DNA of 64,000 nucleotides from Panulirus ornatus (GCF_036320965.1 NC_092265.1:6887001-6951000), one strand, 5' to 3'. Shown: positions 36,401 to 49,548, numbered from the stretch's first letter. Translations and numbers: made by a program. Notes: generated from the sequence alone by a model not told the origin.

Positions 36401-37081
36401 CAACGGTTCACACTTTTTAACTTTTCGGGGAAGAATGATTCTTTTTTCCCAACGATGAATTTATCAATAATTACAAGAACATTTGATAACTCAAAAGCAT
36501 CGATTCTTCTCCACAACAGACCTGAAAATCTACAAGAATCTCGAGTATCATATCGTTTAGTGAGCAATGGAGGAGGAAACATCCTGTCACCTGATACACG
36601 AAGTGTGGAAGACACGTTATCCTTTGGAATTGGTTGCAACTTCATCATTCCACAGACTCTGGTCATCGTAATAGTTTCTGATATTTTAGAATCGACGTTG
36701 TCATTTTGGAACATCTGAAAATGACCGAAAGTGAGGACGAAGTGTTACGTCCTTACGAAACATGAACCCAATATAATTCCAGGATCAAGTTCTTTTTTTT
36801 CTAAGCCATCAATCAGCCATGATACGTCTGAACACATCCCGACCTGTGTTCTACACTTAAACAGTATCCACAATGACTGTATACCACACACCCTTATGTC
36901 TACCAGTCACCATCGATGAAGACTATCATTTCAATCAACACAGGAAACACGAGGGTACAAGTAATGTCCAGGCTTCATCTTCGTTTATCACCTCAACATC
37001 CGCTTAACATCGCATCCCTTTTGCGATTCCAGATCCGAAGTTCCAACGCATCGGGGAAACCTCTGGGACCCCTACAAGGGC

Positions 37082-37083
<2 letters not shown>
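36401..37083. other. no gene called; both strands open
   Basis: The span 36,455-36,714 is open on both strands (87 codons plus, part of 136 codons minus). No conserved motif is seen in either. Confidence 0.3.
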
Positions 37084-37131
<48 letters not shown>

Positions 37132-37145
37132 ACACACACACACAC
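37084..37145. repeat. (CA)n microsatellite
   Basis: (CA)n of 62 bp with one TA break. Confidence 0.97.
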
Positions 37146-37519
37146 TACCTAGACAGATCGTCTGGAATGTCCACGTTGGCCAATCCACAAAGTGATTATT
37201 TTTATCAGACAAGGCAAGAACCAGATCTAGTTTTCATTCTCCCCCCCTCCCCTCACCCCCCCAGTCCCCCTTCTTTTTTTTTTTCCTTGCTTGTGTTTTT
37301 CCCTCCTGAACAGCCTTCAATAACGTGTCACTTGGGTCTCCAAAAGCTCAAAAACAACTTTCACTTGTTCTGTGCCCAACAAAGGTACGACAGGCCAGAG
37401 CACCCGAGAGGATCTAAACCATATTTGATTTTCGACAAGATGTTGGGACAATATAATTCTTAACTGCTACTACGTAGCAACGGATCTGAATACAAAAATA
37501 AATGAATTAACCGTGAGGG
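37146..37519. other. no recognisable feature
   Basis: C/T-rich patch with poly-T at 37,273-37,284. No gene or element. Confidence 0.4.
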
Positions 37520-37815
37520 ATGGTGGAAGCCTGACGTGGATTGTGGGAGGTGGTGGTGGCTAGAAATCAGAAGTGGGTGCTAGAAACCGGAGGAGCGGTG
37601 GCTAGGAAGCTGACGTGGGTGCTAGAAACCAGGATGTAGTGCTAGTAATCTAAAGTGGGTAATAGAAACCAGACAGTGTGGTGATAGAAATCTGACGTGG
37701 GTATACTGAAACCCAGACAGAGGGCATTAGAAACTGACGTCGATGACTGAAACCACACACTGAGGCTATGAATCTGACATGGATGATAGAAACCAGATCA
37801 GTGAGGCTAGAAACC
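37520..37815. repeat. degenerate ~43-bp minisatellite
   Basis: About seven drifted copies combining tgctagaaaccaga with aatctgacgtgggt. The phrase tagaaa or tgaaacc recurs roughly every 40-45 bp up to the adjoining GA tract. Confidence 0.75.
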
Positions 37816-37824
37816 CGACGGGTG

Positions 37825-37828
<4 letters not shown>

Positions 37829-37912
<84 letters not shown>
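37829..37912. repeat. (GA)n microsatellite
   Basis: Perfect (GA)n of 84 bp at the end of the degenerate array. Confidence 0.98.
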
Positions 37913-37918
<6 letters not shown>

Positions 37919-38172
37919 TGGAGTGGGTGTGTCGTGATGTGTGGCGCATCAGGTTCTCTGCTGTGAGGGGGTTGGGATGGGGGAGGTGGTTTGGGTTTGA
38001 GGTTGGTCAGGTGGCCACCGAAAACTTAAAAAGCCATCAGCCTCCGGGCTTATCTATCTCCACCCGAGGACAGAAGGCTCAGTTTGGTGCGGCCAAGGAC
38101 GCCACTAAGACCAACAACTTTCACAGGAGTGAGGCTCCCACAACACAATCAACCATTATCAGAGGAGGGGGG

Positions 38173-38175
<3 letters not shown>

Positions 38176-38234
<59 letters not shown>
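38176..38234. repeat. (CT)n microsatellite
   Basis: Perfect (CT)n of 59 bp. Confidence 0.98.
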
Positions 38235-38238
<4 letters not shown>

Positions 38239-38459
38239 CGATGACCACGGTGGTCTTATGAATACTCTGGTAGTCGTCATCTTATCGCTGCGGACCAGAC
38301 GAGTGCTCTAAGACGTGGAATTCGCGCTAGTTTTAAGAGGCTGTAGGAGGAGCGGGTGTCGAAAGATTCTTATCGGTCCTGAATGATTCGTTGTACACGG
38401 ACGAGGTCTAATCTTGTGGTTATCTGAAGCAGACCGGGGATCCTGCTGTTGATTGGGAA

Positions 38460-38631
<172 letters not shown>

Positions 38632-38857
38632 GTCCACACCAAAAGCAGTAACAGGTCAGTGGGATTAAGCAACAGGCAGAGTTTTTTAGCCGTCTATCTC
38701 ACTGCTAACTGAGGAATATAAGAATTATTCTCCCTCTCTTCCGGGGCTGACGTAACTGGTGTGTTCTGAAGGGTAGTTACTTTAAGAACAGGAAACACAG
38801 AGAGTTAATATAACGAAAGACGAAATATCTATCCAAAGTTGTAGTTTTTCTTATCTA

Positions 38858-38860
<3 letters not shown>

Positions 38861-38937
<77 letters not shown>
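38861..38937. repeat. (AT)n microsatellite
   Basis: Perfect (AT)n of 77 bp. Confidence 0.98.
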
Positions 38938-38938
<1 letters not shown>

Positions 38939-39310
38939 TTATTTATCTATCTACCTTTTGCTCCATCACAAACCCTCGTCACCCCAGACACACACATACA
39001 CACACACACACCCGCCCCGACCGAGGCTCTAGTCTCACCACCTCAGTCTGAAGTCCCATCTAAAAACCTTCCTATGACCGCCATGTGTATATATGTCTCT
39101 TTCCTCTTACGTCTTCCAGCGCCAGAGTTAACCAGCCTTCCCACCCTCAAGGCGTCCCCTCCACCCCATCCCCACCTGCTCCGACTTTCTTACACCCCCC
39201 TACCTCTACCTCCCCTTAAAGCACGTCTCCTCCATCATCCGTGAACAGCCTTCAACCTCCCGACACCCCCAACCACTCATTAACGCCGCCCCACCCCCCC
39301 ACTCTTTCCT
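38938..39310. other. C-rich non-coding stretch
   Basis: Strongly C-rich plus strand with few G. A small (CA)n lies at 38,989-39,011. No gene. Confidence 0.45.
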
Positions 39311-39402
39311 TCTCCTCCTCCTCCTCCCAACTCAAGCCACCTGTTGGATAAAGGTGGGAGGAGGAGGAGGAGGAGGGAGGAAGAAGGAGGAGGAGGAGGA
39401 GG
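39311..39402. repeat. (CTC)n / (GGA)n facing pair
   Basis: (CTC)n at 39,311-39,327 and (GGA)n at 39,356-39,402 are inverted complements 28 bp apart, the same arrangement and spacing as at 661-751. Confidence 0.88.
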
Positions 39403-40182
39403 TCGCTCTGCCATAGACTTTATTGCTCACGTCCTCCCACTTTGTTGCACCATCGCCGCCACCCTGCGCCGTGTTGCGCGGGGTCTCCTCCCTTGCACCA
39501 TCGCCCAGAACCCCTCCCTTGCTGTACCTGCTCCGGTTGTCACGTCTTCGAATTGGGAAATAATTACTCCTGAGGGGGCGGGCAGAGACCTTCATTTGTA
39601 GACCTTTTCCCAGATGGGAAGTGGGTCTATAATTCGCTATTTGTACAGCGATAGTTCATGGCTCCCCTTCTGATGTGTGTGTGTGTGTGTGTGTGTCCTA
39701 GTAACTACGACCTACTACTCAGAATGAAAGTTTTCTACTTCCTCCAGAACCCTTAGATCACTTCGTCTCTTCCTGCCATAACTCTCTGCCTCTTTAACCT
39801 TTTTCTATAGTCCATAGAAGGCCTGGCCTCGGTTACGACGCTTGCCCACCACCAAAGCCTAAAAAATAAAAGGTAATTTCAGGATTGTGGTTAAATCATG
39901 GGCCAGAATCTGGTCTAGTGTAGTACTGTAATCGTGACTGTAGGATTACATTTGTTTCAGGATTATTTCTGCGCCTACGAAACTCCTGTTGGTGCGAAGC
40001 TGTAGCACTGTAGTGGGATCTACAGCGTTACAGGCTAACCATAGCAGCAGGAGGATCGACCGAGCCATTATCACCATCACCCATGTCACTTGGGAGAGAG
40101 ATTTTCTCTTCCTTTTACATAGACAGTGCTCCACTCCCTCCTGGTTCCGTCGCTGGCCTGGGTACTTAGTGGGAGAAGGAAG

Positions 40183-40183
<1 letters not shown>
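39403..40183. other. no gene; short GT tract
   Basis: (GT)11 at 39,674-39,696. Otherwise unassigned. Confidence 0.4.

Positions 40184-40259
<76 letters not shown>
40184..40259. repeat. (AT)n microsatellite
   Basis: Perfect (AT)n of 76 bp. Confidence 0.98.
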
Positions 40260-40263
<4 letters not shown>

Positions 40264-41420
40264 GCTCTCCAAAGGCATCCAGCAGACAAGCATGATGAGG
40301 CTCAACGCTAGACCAACCACTTCAACAACTTCTATAAATAGATGCATATGTAAGAAAAATTTTCACGAGGGGAGGAATGTCTGGTAGTTGAAGCCAGCCA
40401 TCTTCAGCTGCTGGGGGTAACTGACTCAGCCGACACAACTCTCTGAGTCTCTTCCCTTAAGTCATCGGATCCTCTTTACGTATGCAACGCTGCCGCTGAA
40501 CTCCACTGCTTCTGTCTGCCTCCATACTTGAGGGATGCGTAGAAGTCTTCCTTACTGGTATAAGGTTATCTATAAACGCCACAACACCACCATACATGGC
40601 GAGAATAGACTCATGACACGTCATGTCTTACTCTGCTACACGGCTAACCAAACATTCTTCAACAGATAACGACATAATCCCTAAATTGTAGCGTAGCTCA
40701 CTCTAGCTCGACGCTCAAGTACTCTCCTAAAACCTTTTTTTTATTATATATATAGCGACCGACAGACATGGCACGGGCTAAACATGCCCCGAATCATGGC
40801 CATCTAGGGTGTAAACAAAACAAAGTGCAAGAAAAAGAATACTGAGTTCAATCAGAGCTCCTCATGTCTCTGCAGACCTAACTCTTTAAATGTAGTTAGA
40901 TTATAGGATGAGGAGAGACGAGGAGATGAGGAGGAGAATTCCAAAACATCACACATCATCGACAATCAAACCAGTGTTGTGAGACCTTTGGCGATGGAAG
41001 TACTGGGAACAACAGTGTCTATGGATACGATAGTTTCCGTCAAGCAAGTACTCTCTAGGGTAAGTACGCTCCTCTTTACAGGCAAAAATACGAGGCTCTT
41101 AACTCGTATACCCAAAGAGTTCAAGTTCTGCGGTTCACTCCAGTTTCTTGTAGATGCTACACTAGTTCTCTCACCAGCTCAGTGACTGACGTATATGAAA
41201 AAACAAAAAACTACAACTCTGGAGGAACAGACTTTCAGATGACACGTTCCTCTGAGTGAGGGGAGAGGCCGGTGGTGGCCGCCCGCCACACTCACATCTT
41301 AACATCAACAGTGACTAACGTCAGACACGAATGAAAACGGAGATCCACAACGACGTCTTCTCCAGTTCAAGTCGGAGACTCGCTTCGCTCTCCGTCACAC
41401 GGGATTGTCGTCTCGTCTCC
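40260..41420. other. no gene called; isolated splice-donor-like site
   Basis: A textbook donor match (ctctaggGTAAGTA, about 41,054-41,067) follows a short open frame starting at 40,979, but no acceptor or conserved peptide supports an exon. The rest is unassigned. Confidence 0.3.
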
Positions 41421-41424
41421 AGCG

Positions 41425-41519
41425 ACGCGATGCCGCTGTCGGCCACACACACACACTTTTGCGATGCCACTGTTGGCCACACACACACACTCTCCCTCGA
41501 TGCCACTGTTGGCCACACA

Positions 41520-41550
<31 letters not shown>
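41425..41550. repeat. ~40-bp minisatellite containing CA runs, 3 copies
   Basis: gcgatgccactgttggccac (first copy gatgccgctgtcggcc) followed by (CA)n occurs three times (about 41,428, 41,461, 41,499). The last copy's CA run has expanded to 41,513-41,550. Confidence 0.88.
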
Positions 41551-41552
<2 letters not shown>

Positions 41553-42906
41553 CCGCGATGCGAGTGAAAGTCTCAAGAGAACGAGTGACCACATTACACC
41601 TGGCAAGGGTACTATCAAATGAGCAGGGGGCAATGACCTCTGTGTTGGAGACTGAACGTTCAGTCCAAATCTCTCTGTCATGGAAGGATACTTATTGCTC
41701 ATGTTCCTCCACACCGTCTCGGTGTAAAAGGTTGTTCCCAAATGCCTATGATGAAGTTAAAAAAAAAAAACCCTCCGTGTTTGGTCCGGGAGAAGGGTAG
41801 AGAAGGTACGCCCATCATCTATTCCATATATGTATCTATTCCATATATGTGTGAGACTTGACGTGTGATATGGTTCAGCGGGTGTGTTTCACATCTCGGG
41901 GTCATGGAGACGAGAGGAGAGCCAGGGTGGTGGAGTATCCGTTCGTGCGGGGGGGTTTTAAGAAATCAAATCTAACACTTTTTTTTTACATATTTCGCTC
42001 CATATCTCTCCGTTTCTCAATCCTTCCAAGGCATTTTGGGCTGCAATAGAAATCTATCTTCTGCAGGTGTTTTCTAGAGGTGCGGTGGCTATGCAGTCGT
42101 TAAATCAGTCGAATCTGAATCTTGCTCACGACAAGTTCTGACACTGCGACGCCCAGTAGGATGGTCTGTCGGGTCCACGATACGACAGACTCAACGGAGG
42201 TCGCACGTTGTTGTGAGCCACAGACGAGGAATTCAGTAAAGAAATATAATCAGTCTTTGAAACACCTGGCGATCGCTCCGTGCTGGCGTGCGGAGAAGAC
42301 CGGTAAAAACATCTCGCAACCGCTTCTTTACCGTGTTGGCACGAAGGAGACAACGGGTAAAAACCTATGAATCATCACAGATCCCAAATGTCTCGTATCT
42401 GAGGGTCAGCTGACGGGGAGATAAGGCCATGCTGGCCCTCCTTGGGAAGGTAAGTTTATCTCACGAGTTGGTTCTTGCTTCGAACACCGCAAGGGTTCGA
42501 ACCAGCTTGTCGGATTGCCTTACTTTCCTGTATGACGCCTTCACCCACTGACGTTATAGTAAGAGTATGTCACATAAAGGGGGAAACTAAAGTAGATCAG
42601 ATAGACATAGAGAAAGACAGACTTATTATCTCGTCGTAAGTTAAGACACATTGTTGAAAAAAAAAAAGATGTGAATACGACACATGGAAAGCATATGGAT
42701 ACATGGAAATGACGAATATTTCACAATAGTCCTTACACTTAAAGTGGTATTATAACATTTCTAATTAATTATCTCCCTGGACAAGAGTAAATAAGTTGCG
42801 ATGAGTCAAACCACTTCAAACGCGTTCGCAACGTGTTTTTATACCAACGTACCTCACTCACTGGATCTCATCGTCCGGTCATGTACTTGAAGATTCCGTA
42901 CCCACG

Positions 42907-42908
<2 letters not shown>
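41551..42908. other. no gene called
   Basis: Short direct repeats only: ctattccatatatgt twice (41,819, 41,836), and gtgctggcgtgcgg with a diverged copy about 56 bp on, each followed by ggtaaaaac. At 42,431 a short ATG frame (MLALLGK) runs into a perfect donor gaagGTAAGT (about 42,447-42,456), which could be a tiny first exon but is unsupported. A ggttcgaacc box at 42,493 has no convincing tRNA-like partner. Confidence 0.3.

Positions 42909-42979
<71 letters not shown>
42909..42979. repeat. (GA)n microsatellite
   Basis: Perfect (AG)n of 71 bp. Confidence 0.98.
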
Positions 42980-43640
42980 CATATCCCGGGGTTTAAAGAA
43001 TAGAGTTCAACTAGTGGGCGGACTGTGTCCTCATCAGAGCCACTCATGTCCTCACCAGAAGCACTCTCGCTTACGCTGGAACGAAGGTATGGTGAACCTC
43101 CTCTCCGTCTGTCTGTGTATACGCCGCTCGGCTACGTCGAAGTCCAGCAATGGTTTAGTTTTATTCTTCAGATCTGCTGGTCTGTGCGATAATATGCAGG
43201 TGCTATCTAGGGGGAACATCAGAAACTGTTTGAGATTAAACCTTTCCCTTGCCGTGTCTACCTCATAATCATCGACAAGTTATCAACCAGATTATGGAGG
43301 GGGAAAATTGTCGACAAAATCATCGACGGCGAATCGTTTGTTCTGTTTTCTGAAGCAGAGGGTACAAGCATCTGGATGAGGTGAAAGGTGAGATTCTTAA
43401 AGTCAGGAGGTGGCAACACCTCGAGTCTCGCTCGGTAATAAGTGATGCTTCTGTCACTGGTAATGGTAGCAGGTCAGACTCTCAGCAACATATGCTTGTC
43501 AGATGTTTTGGGTGTAAAGTTGATAGGGGATGAGATCAATGCAAAAAAGACACCGTGTAGACTTGGGGATCATTGTCATCAGCATCCACAGGGGGTGGGT
43601 GAATATTTCAACCTCTGTTGTATATATATATTGATAAGAC
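42980..43640. other. no recognisable feature
   Basis: Mixed unassigned DNA. Two catcagagccactcatgtcc-like phrases (43,033, 43,052) form a short direct repeat. Confidence 0.35.
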
Positions 43641-43644
43641 TTCC

Positions 43645-44110
43645 ACCGCTTCATCCTTAAGCTCGAGACATTTTGACAGATTCCTTTACTGCTTCATGTC
43701 CATGTTCGATACATATTGAGCGGAACTTCAACTGCTTTGTCATCAGGTTTTGATACGTCTTCACAGAACTACTGCTTAAGCTCCAGGTTCGATATGTTTC
43801 GACAGAACTCCAACTATTTCATCCGCAGGTTCGATGTGTTTCGACAAAACTCCAACTATTTCAACCGTTTCGACAGAACTCTACGGGAGTCATACCCTGC
43901 TTCGATACTTCTCGACAGGACTCCAAGTGCTTCATACCTTGTTCGATACGATTCGATAATTATCTCTGCTTCATCCCGAGTACCGATGTGTTTTGCGCGT
44001 AAACTCCTATTGCTTCATCCCCACTTTCCATATATCATGAGAGAGAACCGCCACTATTTCAACCTCAGGTTCGAATTCTTTTGAGAGAAGTCCCACTGCT
44101 TCATCATTCC
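43645..44110. repeat. degenerate 42-bp minisatellite, ~11 copies
   Basis: Recurring phrases are aggttcgatatgtttcgaca, gaactccaa and ctgcttcatcc. The best-preserved adjacent units at about 43,781-43,860 are 42 bp apart. As 42 is a multiple of three, a 122-codon frame (43,716-44,084) reads 14-residue repeats such as RFDMFRQNSNYFIR. Outer units are heavily drifted. Confidence 0.82.
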
Positions 44111-44936
44111 AAGATTCAAGATCAAGATGTCAGGGCTTCACTGAGCCTTAAGTGGCCGAAGCTATGGTTCAGAGGGTCACAAGGAAGAACCTGACACTCG
44201 ATAAATCTCGAAGGCGGCCGGGTCAGTGGCAGCACCAGGGACGAAGGTGCCATACGAAAAGGCGAATACCTAACAGCTGAATGATAAGCTGCCTTGATGA
44301 ACAGTTAAATACGATGATCGGTGAACAGCACATTATGATATAGAACACCTGATAAACGAACACGATGATCAATAGACACCTTGTTGGTGTACACCTCAAT
44401 CTTGTACAACTGTCTGTTAAACAGGTTACTCATGAACAAACATTCGTCTATGAAAAGCTAAATGGTAAGCACGTAAGTGGTGAACATGCAAATGACGAAT
44501 TACGCTTGACAGGTGAACAATTCGGGCGAACTCCTCACCAATGAATAAATGAATGAGAAACAGGGGATCGCTCAGAGCAGACTGTCTAACTCCTGTTTAA
44601 TAAAAAAGATCTTCGAACAAAGCGAACGCTGTGGCGATATTCAGCCACAATAAGGGAACACAATGTAAGTTCCTTTTGCATCTTATAAAGATAAGTCGGT
44701 TCGACGTCGCATCTGCTTTTCAACACCTCAAAGCAAAAAGTAAATTAATTTGCACAAAACAGAAGATCCACAAAACAAATCACGGTATGAATTCTGCTGA
44801 GCCGCAGGGAGTAAATGAGGCAAAAAGGTGTAAATAATCTCTGCTGACCCAAATCCAAGTAAGCAGTGTACAGTAGGTACAGCGTTCGAAATGAAGTCCA
44901 AGATGATAATAGTCATACAACCATCACACTTCACAG
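44111..44936. other. no gene; loosely repetitive A-rich DNA
   Basis: From 44,270 to 44,520 phrases such as gatgaacagttaaa, gtgaacagcac and gtgaacatgcaaat recur irregularly, perhaps an ancient minisatellite. No coding evidence. Confidence 0.3.
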
Positions 44937-45274
44937 GCGAATCCTAGCACTGACTGCTGTGTGTAGTTTTCGTAATCCCACTTGGATAAGAATGCAGGCA
45001 GAATGGAGAGAGTACAGCGCGGCGAGCTGCCGTAACCACAGAAATCCTCGAAAGGATCCAGATGTAAATTACTGTTTGTATTCCGATATAAGGTTATCTC
45101 CCTCTAAGCCAGACCTTCAAGCAAGGGAGATTTCTGCTCAAGATGAACACATTCACATTATTTTATCCCGGTTTCAAGTTTTCTTTTATCCGTTTGTTCA
45201 GTATGTAACTTATTACAATGTTTACAGGGTATGTGATAAACACAGCCCCACACGAGTTGACAGCCAAATTCTAG
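44937..45274 (+). other. candidate internal exon, unknown product
   Basis: Bounded by an acceptor-like acttcacag|gcg (AG at 44,935-44,936) and a perfect donor ttctag|GTGAGT (GT at 45,275). It lies within a 144-codon frame with no low-complexity sequence. Pieces of the peptide include WIRMQAEWREYSAASCRNH and RLSPSKPDLQAREISAQDEH. No family is recognised and no partner exon was identified. The frame's formal start is GTG, which fits an internal exon better than a first one. Confidence 0.18.
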
Positions 45275-45359
45275 GTGAGTCGATTTCTAACTGTATTTAG
45301 ATTTCTGAGAACTTATGTTAACAGCAAAGGCAAGACCACCCGTCTATGTTGATCTTATA

Positions 45360-45835
45360 TATAAGGCACACACATATACACCTATTTATGCACACCCAAA
45401 CATACAGCCAAACTAACATAGAGACACACAATGAACCTAACTTATGATACCATGATACCAACCTTACACTCACATCTGACCAGTCACAGCCTATCCAGAT
45501 CGACCATCCAGTAATCTAACATCCACATCACCCAGCAACCATGCACCACTCACTGCTCCAGTAACTCACCTGACATCTCTCTCTCCACCCTCCCACAATA
45601 CCACCTACGCAGCATCCACACTTATCCAATAAACGTACACTATCCAAAAACTTCACCCAAGCCTATTAGCCACACTCGGTACTCACCACTTACGACTGAA
45701 CCAGGATCTTTACCCACACCTTACATCCACCACCCGCAACAGTCTCACTCACCATCCCACACACCCACACACCCACACACAAGCCCACCTCCAAGGATCT
45801 CAGCCCTGACAGCCAGCTGACACTCCCACCCGAGA
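45360..45835. other. A/C-rich, G-poor stretch
   Basis: The plus strand is almost devoid of G over about 470 bp, with cacacacccacac patches at 45,755-45,785. Probably decayed CA-rich repeat DNA. No gene. Confidence 0.5.
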
Positions 45836-46159
45836 TATGTCAGCCTTTACAATAATCTTCAACCTTCACCTCCTCAACACTAAAGATAATTTACAGATCG
45901 GGAAGTAAAATTCGTATGATCCTCTTTTTTTTCTTTTTCTCTCCTCCACCCTCTCGAGTTTTCTGAGCTTGCTTGCTCCTCTCTGTCCACAGCTGCTTTC
46001 GCGAGCCCAGACCCACCCTGGCGGTAGTATCCAGAACTACCCCACATCGACACTCACATGCATTCCCTTTCTATAACCCACGCCACGTTCTCAACCACCG
46101 CTCTTTCCACGCCCACGCCCAAGACCTAGGAGTGTCTTACGGTCTAAGCCCATGCCGGA

Positions 46160-46163
<4 letters not shown>

Positions 46164-46240
<77 letters not shown>
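46164..46240. repeat. (GA)n microsatellite
   Basis: Perfect (AG)n of 77 bp. Confidence 0.98.
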
Positions 46241-46243
<3 letters not shown>

Positions 46244-48450
46244 ATGTACGCTCTCTGAAACTAGATCACTATATTCAACGAGGTTTTATACACTTTCACT
46301 CGTATTCTACTGTGATACAGCAACAAAAAAATAGATATTGTATAACCTCGGCAAGCACGCCGTGCACAACATAAAAGCAAATTCCTCTCCTTACAGAACG
46401 ACAACTCAGGGTAAAGTCGTTGTCACATTATCCACAGGCAACGGTACGAGTTACCAGTATGAGTATATATATATACTTACCTCTACCCATCTGAGTGCGT
46501 GCGGGGCCCGCGCGGGAGAATTGATCGATGAACGTTTTGCTTCGAATGTTATTTAATCGCTTGATGATAACATGATCAATGCATCATGTATAAACTTTAA
46601 AAGGACATTGATATAAACAGCCAAGCTGGAATAAGGCCTTAGAAGCCTTATGGTACACGAATAAACCCTTTGTTATCTTGTAAGAGATTCGAATACCATC
46701 CTCATTATCTCCCGTGAGCATTCAATGCTATACATGTCATAGAACATTCGTCTATACCAGATTGGTTAGGTATCAGGGCTTTATATCTACCAATTGCCGA
46801 AGTCGTCTGGGCGCTGTGAAGGTCAATTTGCATAAACCACCACACAAATCAATCGTTCAACACCTTCTTCAGGAGTTAATTCCAAGACTAGATGCACTCT
46901 CCATGTATAGATGACCCATGACCTCGAACCGAGTTCTTGGATACGATATATATATATATATATATATATATAATAGTACTGAGGAAGGAAAATGATAAAT
47001 GTTTAGAGCAACGAGCAAGTTACAGACGGTTGGTAAACTGAAGTTGTAAATATTTATCCGAGACTGGTGTATATTTGATAAAGAAAATCAGGTATACGCT
47101 ACGAAGATCCGTGAGTTTAATACCTGCTCCTCAATAAACATGTGAATGATTCTATCTTTTATCCTTCGCGGGTTTACACACTGAAGATATCCAAGATATC
47201 CCAAGTGAAATGTGATTTCGTTTGTCTTCCTGTAACTCTACAATCACACGAACAATATGGAAGAACCCCACCCTCGTTTTCTTCCTCCATGAATCTGATC
47301 CCCCCTCCTAGCACTGACCACATCCCAAACTCTATCCCGTGCTGATAATGAGCAAAGTGGACCAATTCATCTACCATCATGAAGCCCAAAGCCCAACTTT
47401 ATAAAGTACTTTTCATGTTACTGGCCGACCAGAAACGTAACATGATTATCACGAACACAAATTCATACTTGAATGAGAAATCAATCTACAAAGGGGTGGA
47501 GTGTGGGTAGGTTGGGGCTACACCCCTGTCATCCTCGTCTTTGCGAAGCAAAATACAAAGAATTATCTGACAGACTCACTTGGTGTTGGCATCTATGCCC
47601 AACACTGGAAGAAAAAGAAGGTCACAGATCAATATCCAAGGGCAAGGGTCATTTGAATAGTGAGAGTGGCCTTGGTAATAATATCCTCAACACCTTAAGA
47701 AGGTGTTCAAGATTTGTATTCAGTTGGTGGGTATATAACCCGACGTTCGTTGACGACCATCTAATGACCCTGGCAGTTGACAGGCTTGAAGCCCAAACAA
47801 CCAACCATTTCCAGAAAAAAAAAAAGAGTGCGTAGAATTACCAACCGTTCCCAGAAAAAAGACTGCGTAATTTTTTCTTTCACGCCTTCAAACCTTCAGT
47901 CGGTGATAAAAATCTGATCCACGCTAATTATTAACTTTTCTCGTTCCAGCTTCACGCCAAAAAAGAAAAAGAAAAAAGGCCAATACATTGTAGAATGAAG
48001 AAAAGAAAAATCTATTCACCAGCAAATCAAATCATGTTCTCAGGCCATTTGTTTGGCATCCCTGTCGCCAGCAAGGTACGGACTAACACACACATACAAG
48101 CCACTCAGTCTTATGATACTAAAGTTATTCCATCCACTTTGAAAACACTGCCGCGGTCTTCAATCTCCCTTCGCATACAGCCTAAGAACCTATGACCATT
48201 TTTCCTTTTCTTTCTCTTCTATCAAAGTAAATGTGGCTGGACCGTACATAACGGCAAGCCCCTTTCTTTCAGAACCATCCAGATAACATACGTTTGTGGC
48301 GCGTTCTTTTCTGCGAAGTCAAGAGAGGCACCCTCGGTGATACGTTTTTCCAACACAAAGAGCTTCCACACCCCTCTAAGTCCCGGTCATGTAACGCTTT
48401 GGCCTCTCCCAGCAACGTATACAGCCGTTCCTAATGTGATGGTCCGTGCA

Positions 48451-48453
<3 letters not shown>
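46241..48453. other. no gene called in 2.2 kb
   Basis: Contains a 28-bp (AT)n at 46,946-46,973 and A-rich runs at 47,814-47,825. A 120-codon frame (47,473-47,835) matches no family I recognise. Confidence 0.4.
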
Positions 48454-48497
<44 letters not shown>

Positions 48498-48500
48498 GTA
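48454..48500. repeat. (GT)n microsatellite
   Basis: (GT)n of 47 bp with a terminal GC break. Confidence 0.96.
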
Positions 48501-48684
48501 CTCAACACACCATATCATGTGATACGAGTTGTATGTAAATATACGAAAACGTTTGTCGATGTAGTAGTTAAAAACAAACGGATATGAATCATATACTGGC
48601 CCCCAACTTAAGTTTGGTCAGTTTTGTTGAATGTGATATTCTACGCTATTTAAGCACAATAAAAACCCCGAAAACCAGAAAACA

Positions 48685-48686
<2 letters not shown>

Positions 48687-48759
<73 letters not shown>
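48687..48759. repeat. (AT)n microsatellite
   Basis: Perfect (AT)n of 73 bp, ending 7 bp before the stop codon of the retrotransposon fragment. Confidence 0.98.
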
Positions 48760-48761
<2 letters not shown>

Positions 48762-49085
48762 CTTCCTATAAAGTGTTCATCAATCTATCTACATTTACAT
48801 TATTGTCCAAAATGTGGCCAATATTACTACCTCTGCCACGGTAATCATGCAATCCATATTTCACTCTGAGACTCCTATATTTTTGGCATTCCATGAGTTC
48901 GTGTTCCAGGCAATAATGGTAATGCAGGTGTCGCATACGAGAGCAAGTCTCCTCTCCATTTAGCGACCTCGACTCGACACTGTCTTGGCCAATCTCCAGA
49001 CGACAAAGAAGTCTCAATATGGCGATTCCTGTTGCTGGAGGAAGGCTTACACCTCAATACCTTCCTTTTACCTTACGAAGTTCGT

Positions 49086-49270
49086 TACTCTTTTGGGGCC
49101 TTCCAAATCCCATGTAGCTTGCCATTTGGATCTAATCGCTTTTATGCTGCCTAGAAAACAAACCCCTGTGAGGTTAGTTCTTTACTCTTTTGGGGCCTTC
49201 CAAACCCCATATAGCTTGCCATTTGGATCTAATTGCTTTTATGCTGCCTAGAAAACAAACCCCTGTGAGC
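49086..49270. repeat. 97-bp tandem duplication inside the LINE fragment
   Basis: The segment beginning tactcttttggggccttcca occurs at 49,086 and again at 49,183. About 88 bp is shared with three visible differences (aaatccc/aaacccc, catgtag/catatag, taatcgc/taattgc). The duplication lies within the retrotransposon C-terminal region, so it post-dates insertion or was carried by that copy. Confidence 0.92.
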
Positions 49271-49548
49271 TATGTCTCCCGGATAGAGACGGCTACATAT
49301 ACAAGGAGACTTTTAGCCTCAACATCAGCTATTTCATTAGCGGTGACACCAATACATCCAGGACACCAGCAGAATTTCAGGACAATTATGCCTTCAACGG
49401 ATTATATGACAATCCAATCTTGGGACTTTTTTGGACTATGGGATGCAATTAGAGCAGACTGTGTTGTAGCTTGGGAATTGAAGTAAATTGTAAATTTCCT
49501 TTTTTGGGGGGGAGGGGGGAATATTTGAGGGGTTTTGCCATAGCAGAT

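Noticed and set aside
40979..41067. First or internal exon ending at a GTAAGTA donor
   Set aside because: Only one splice signal and a short unrecognised peptide; no acceptor or partner exon.
42431..42510. Possible tRNA or SINE head around ggttcgaacc at 42,493
   Set aside because: The upstream A-box-like tggccctccttgg is poor, the T-arm stem does not pair, and no SINE body phrases follow.
47473..47835. 120-codon plus-strand frame as a gene
   Set aside because: No recognised domain, ends in a poly-Lys run from an A-tract, and of chance length.
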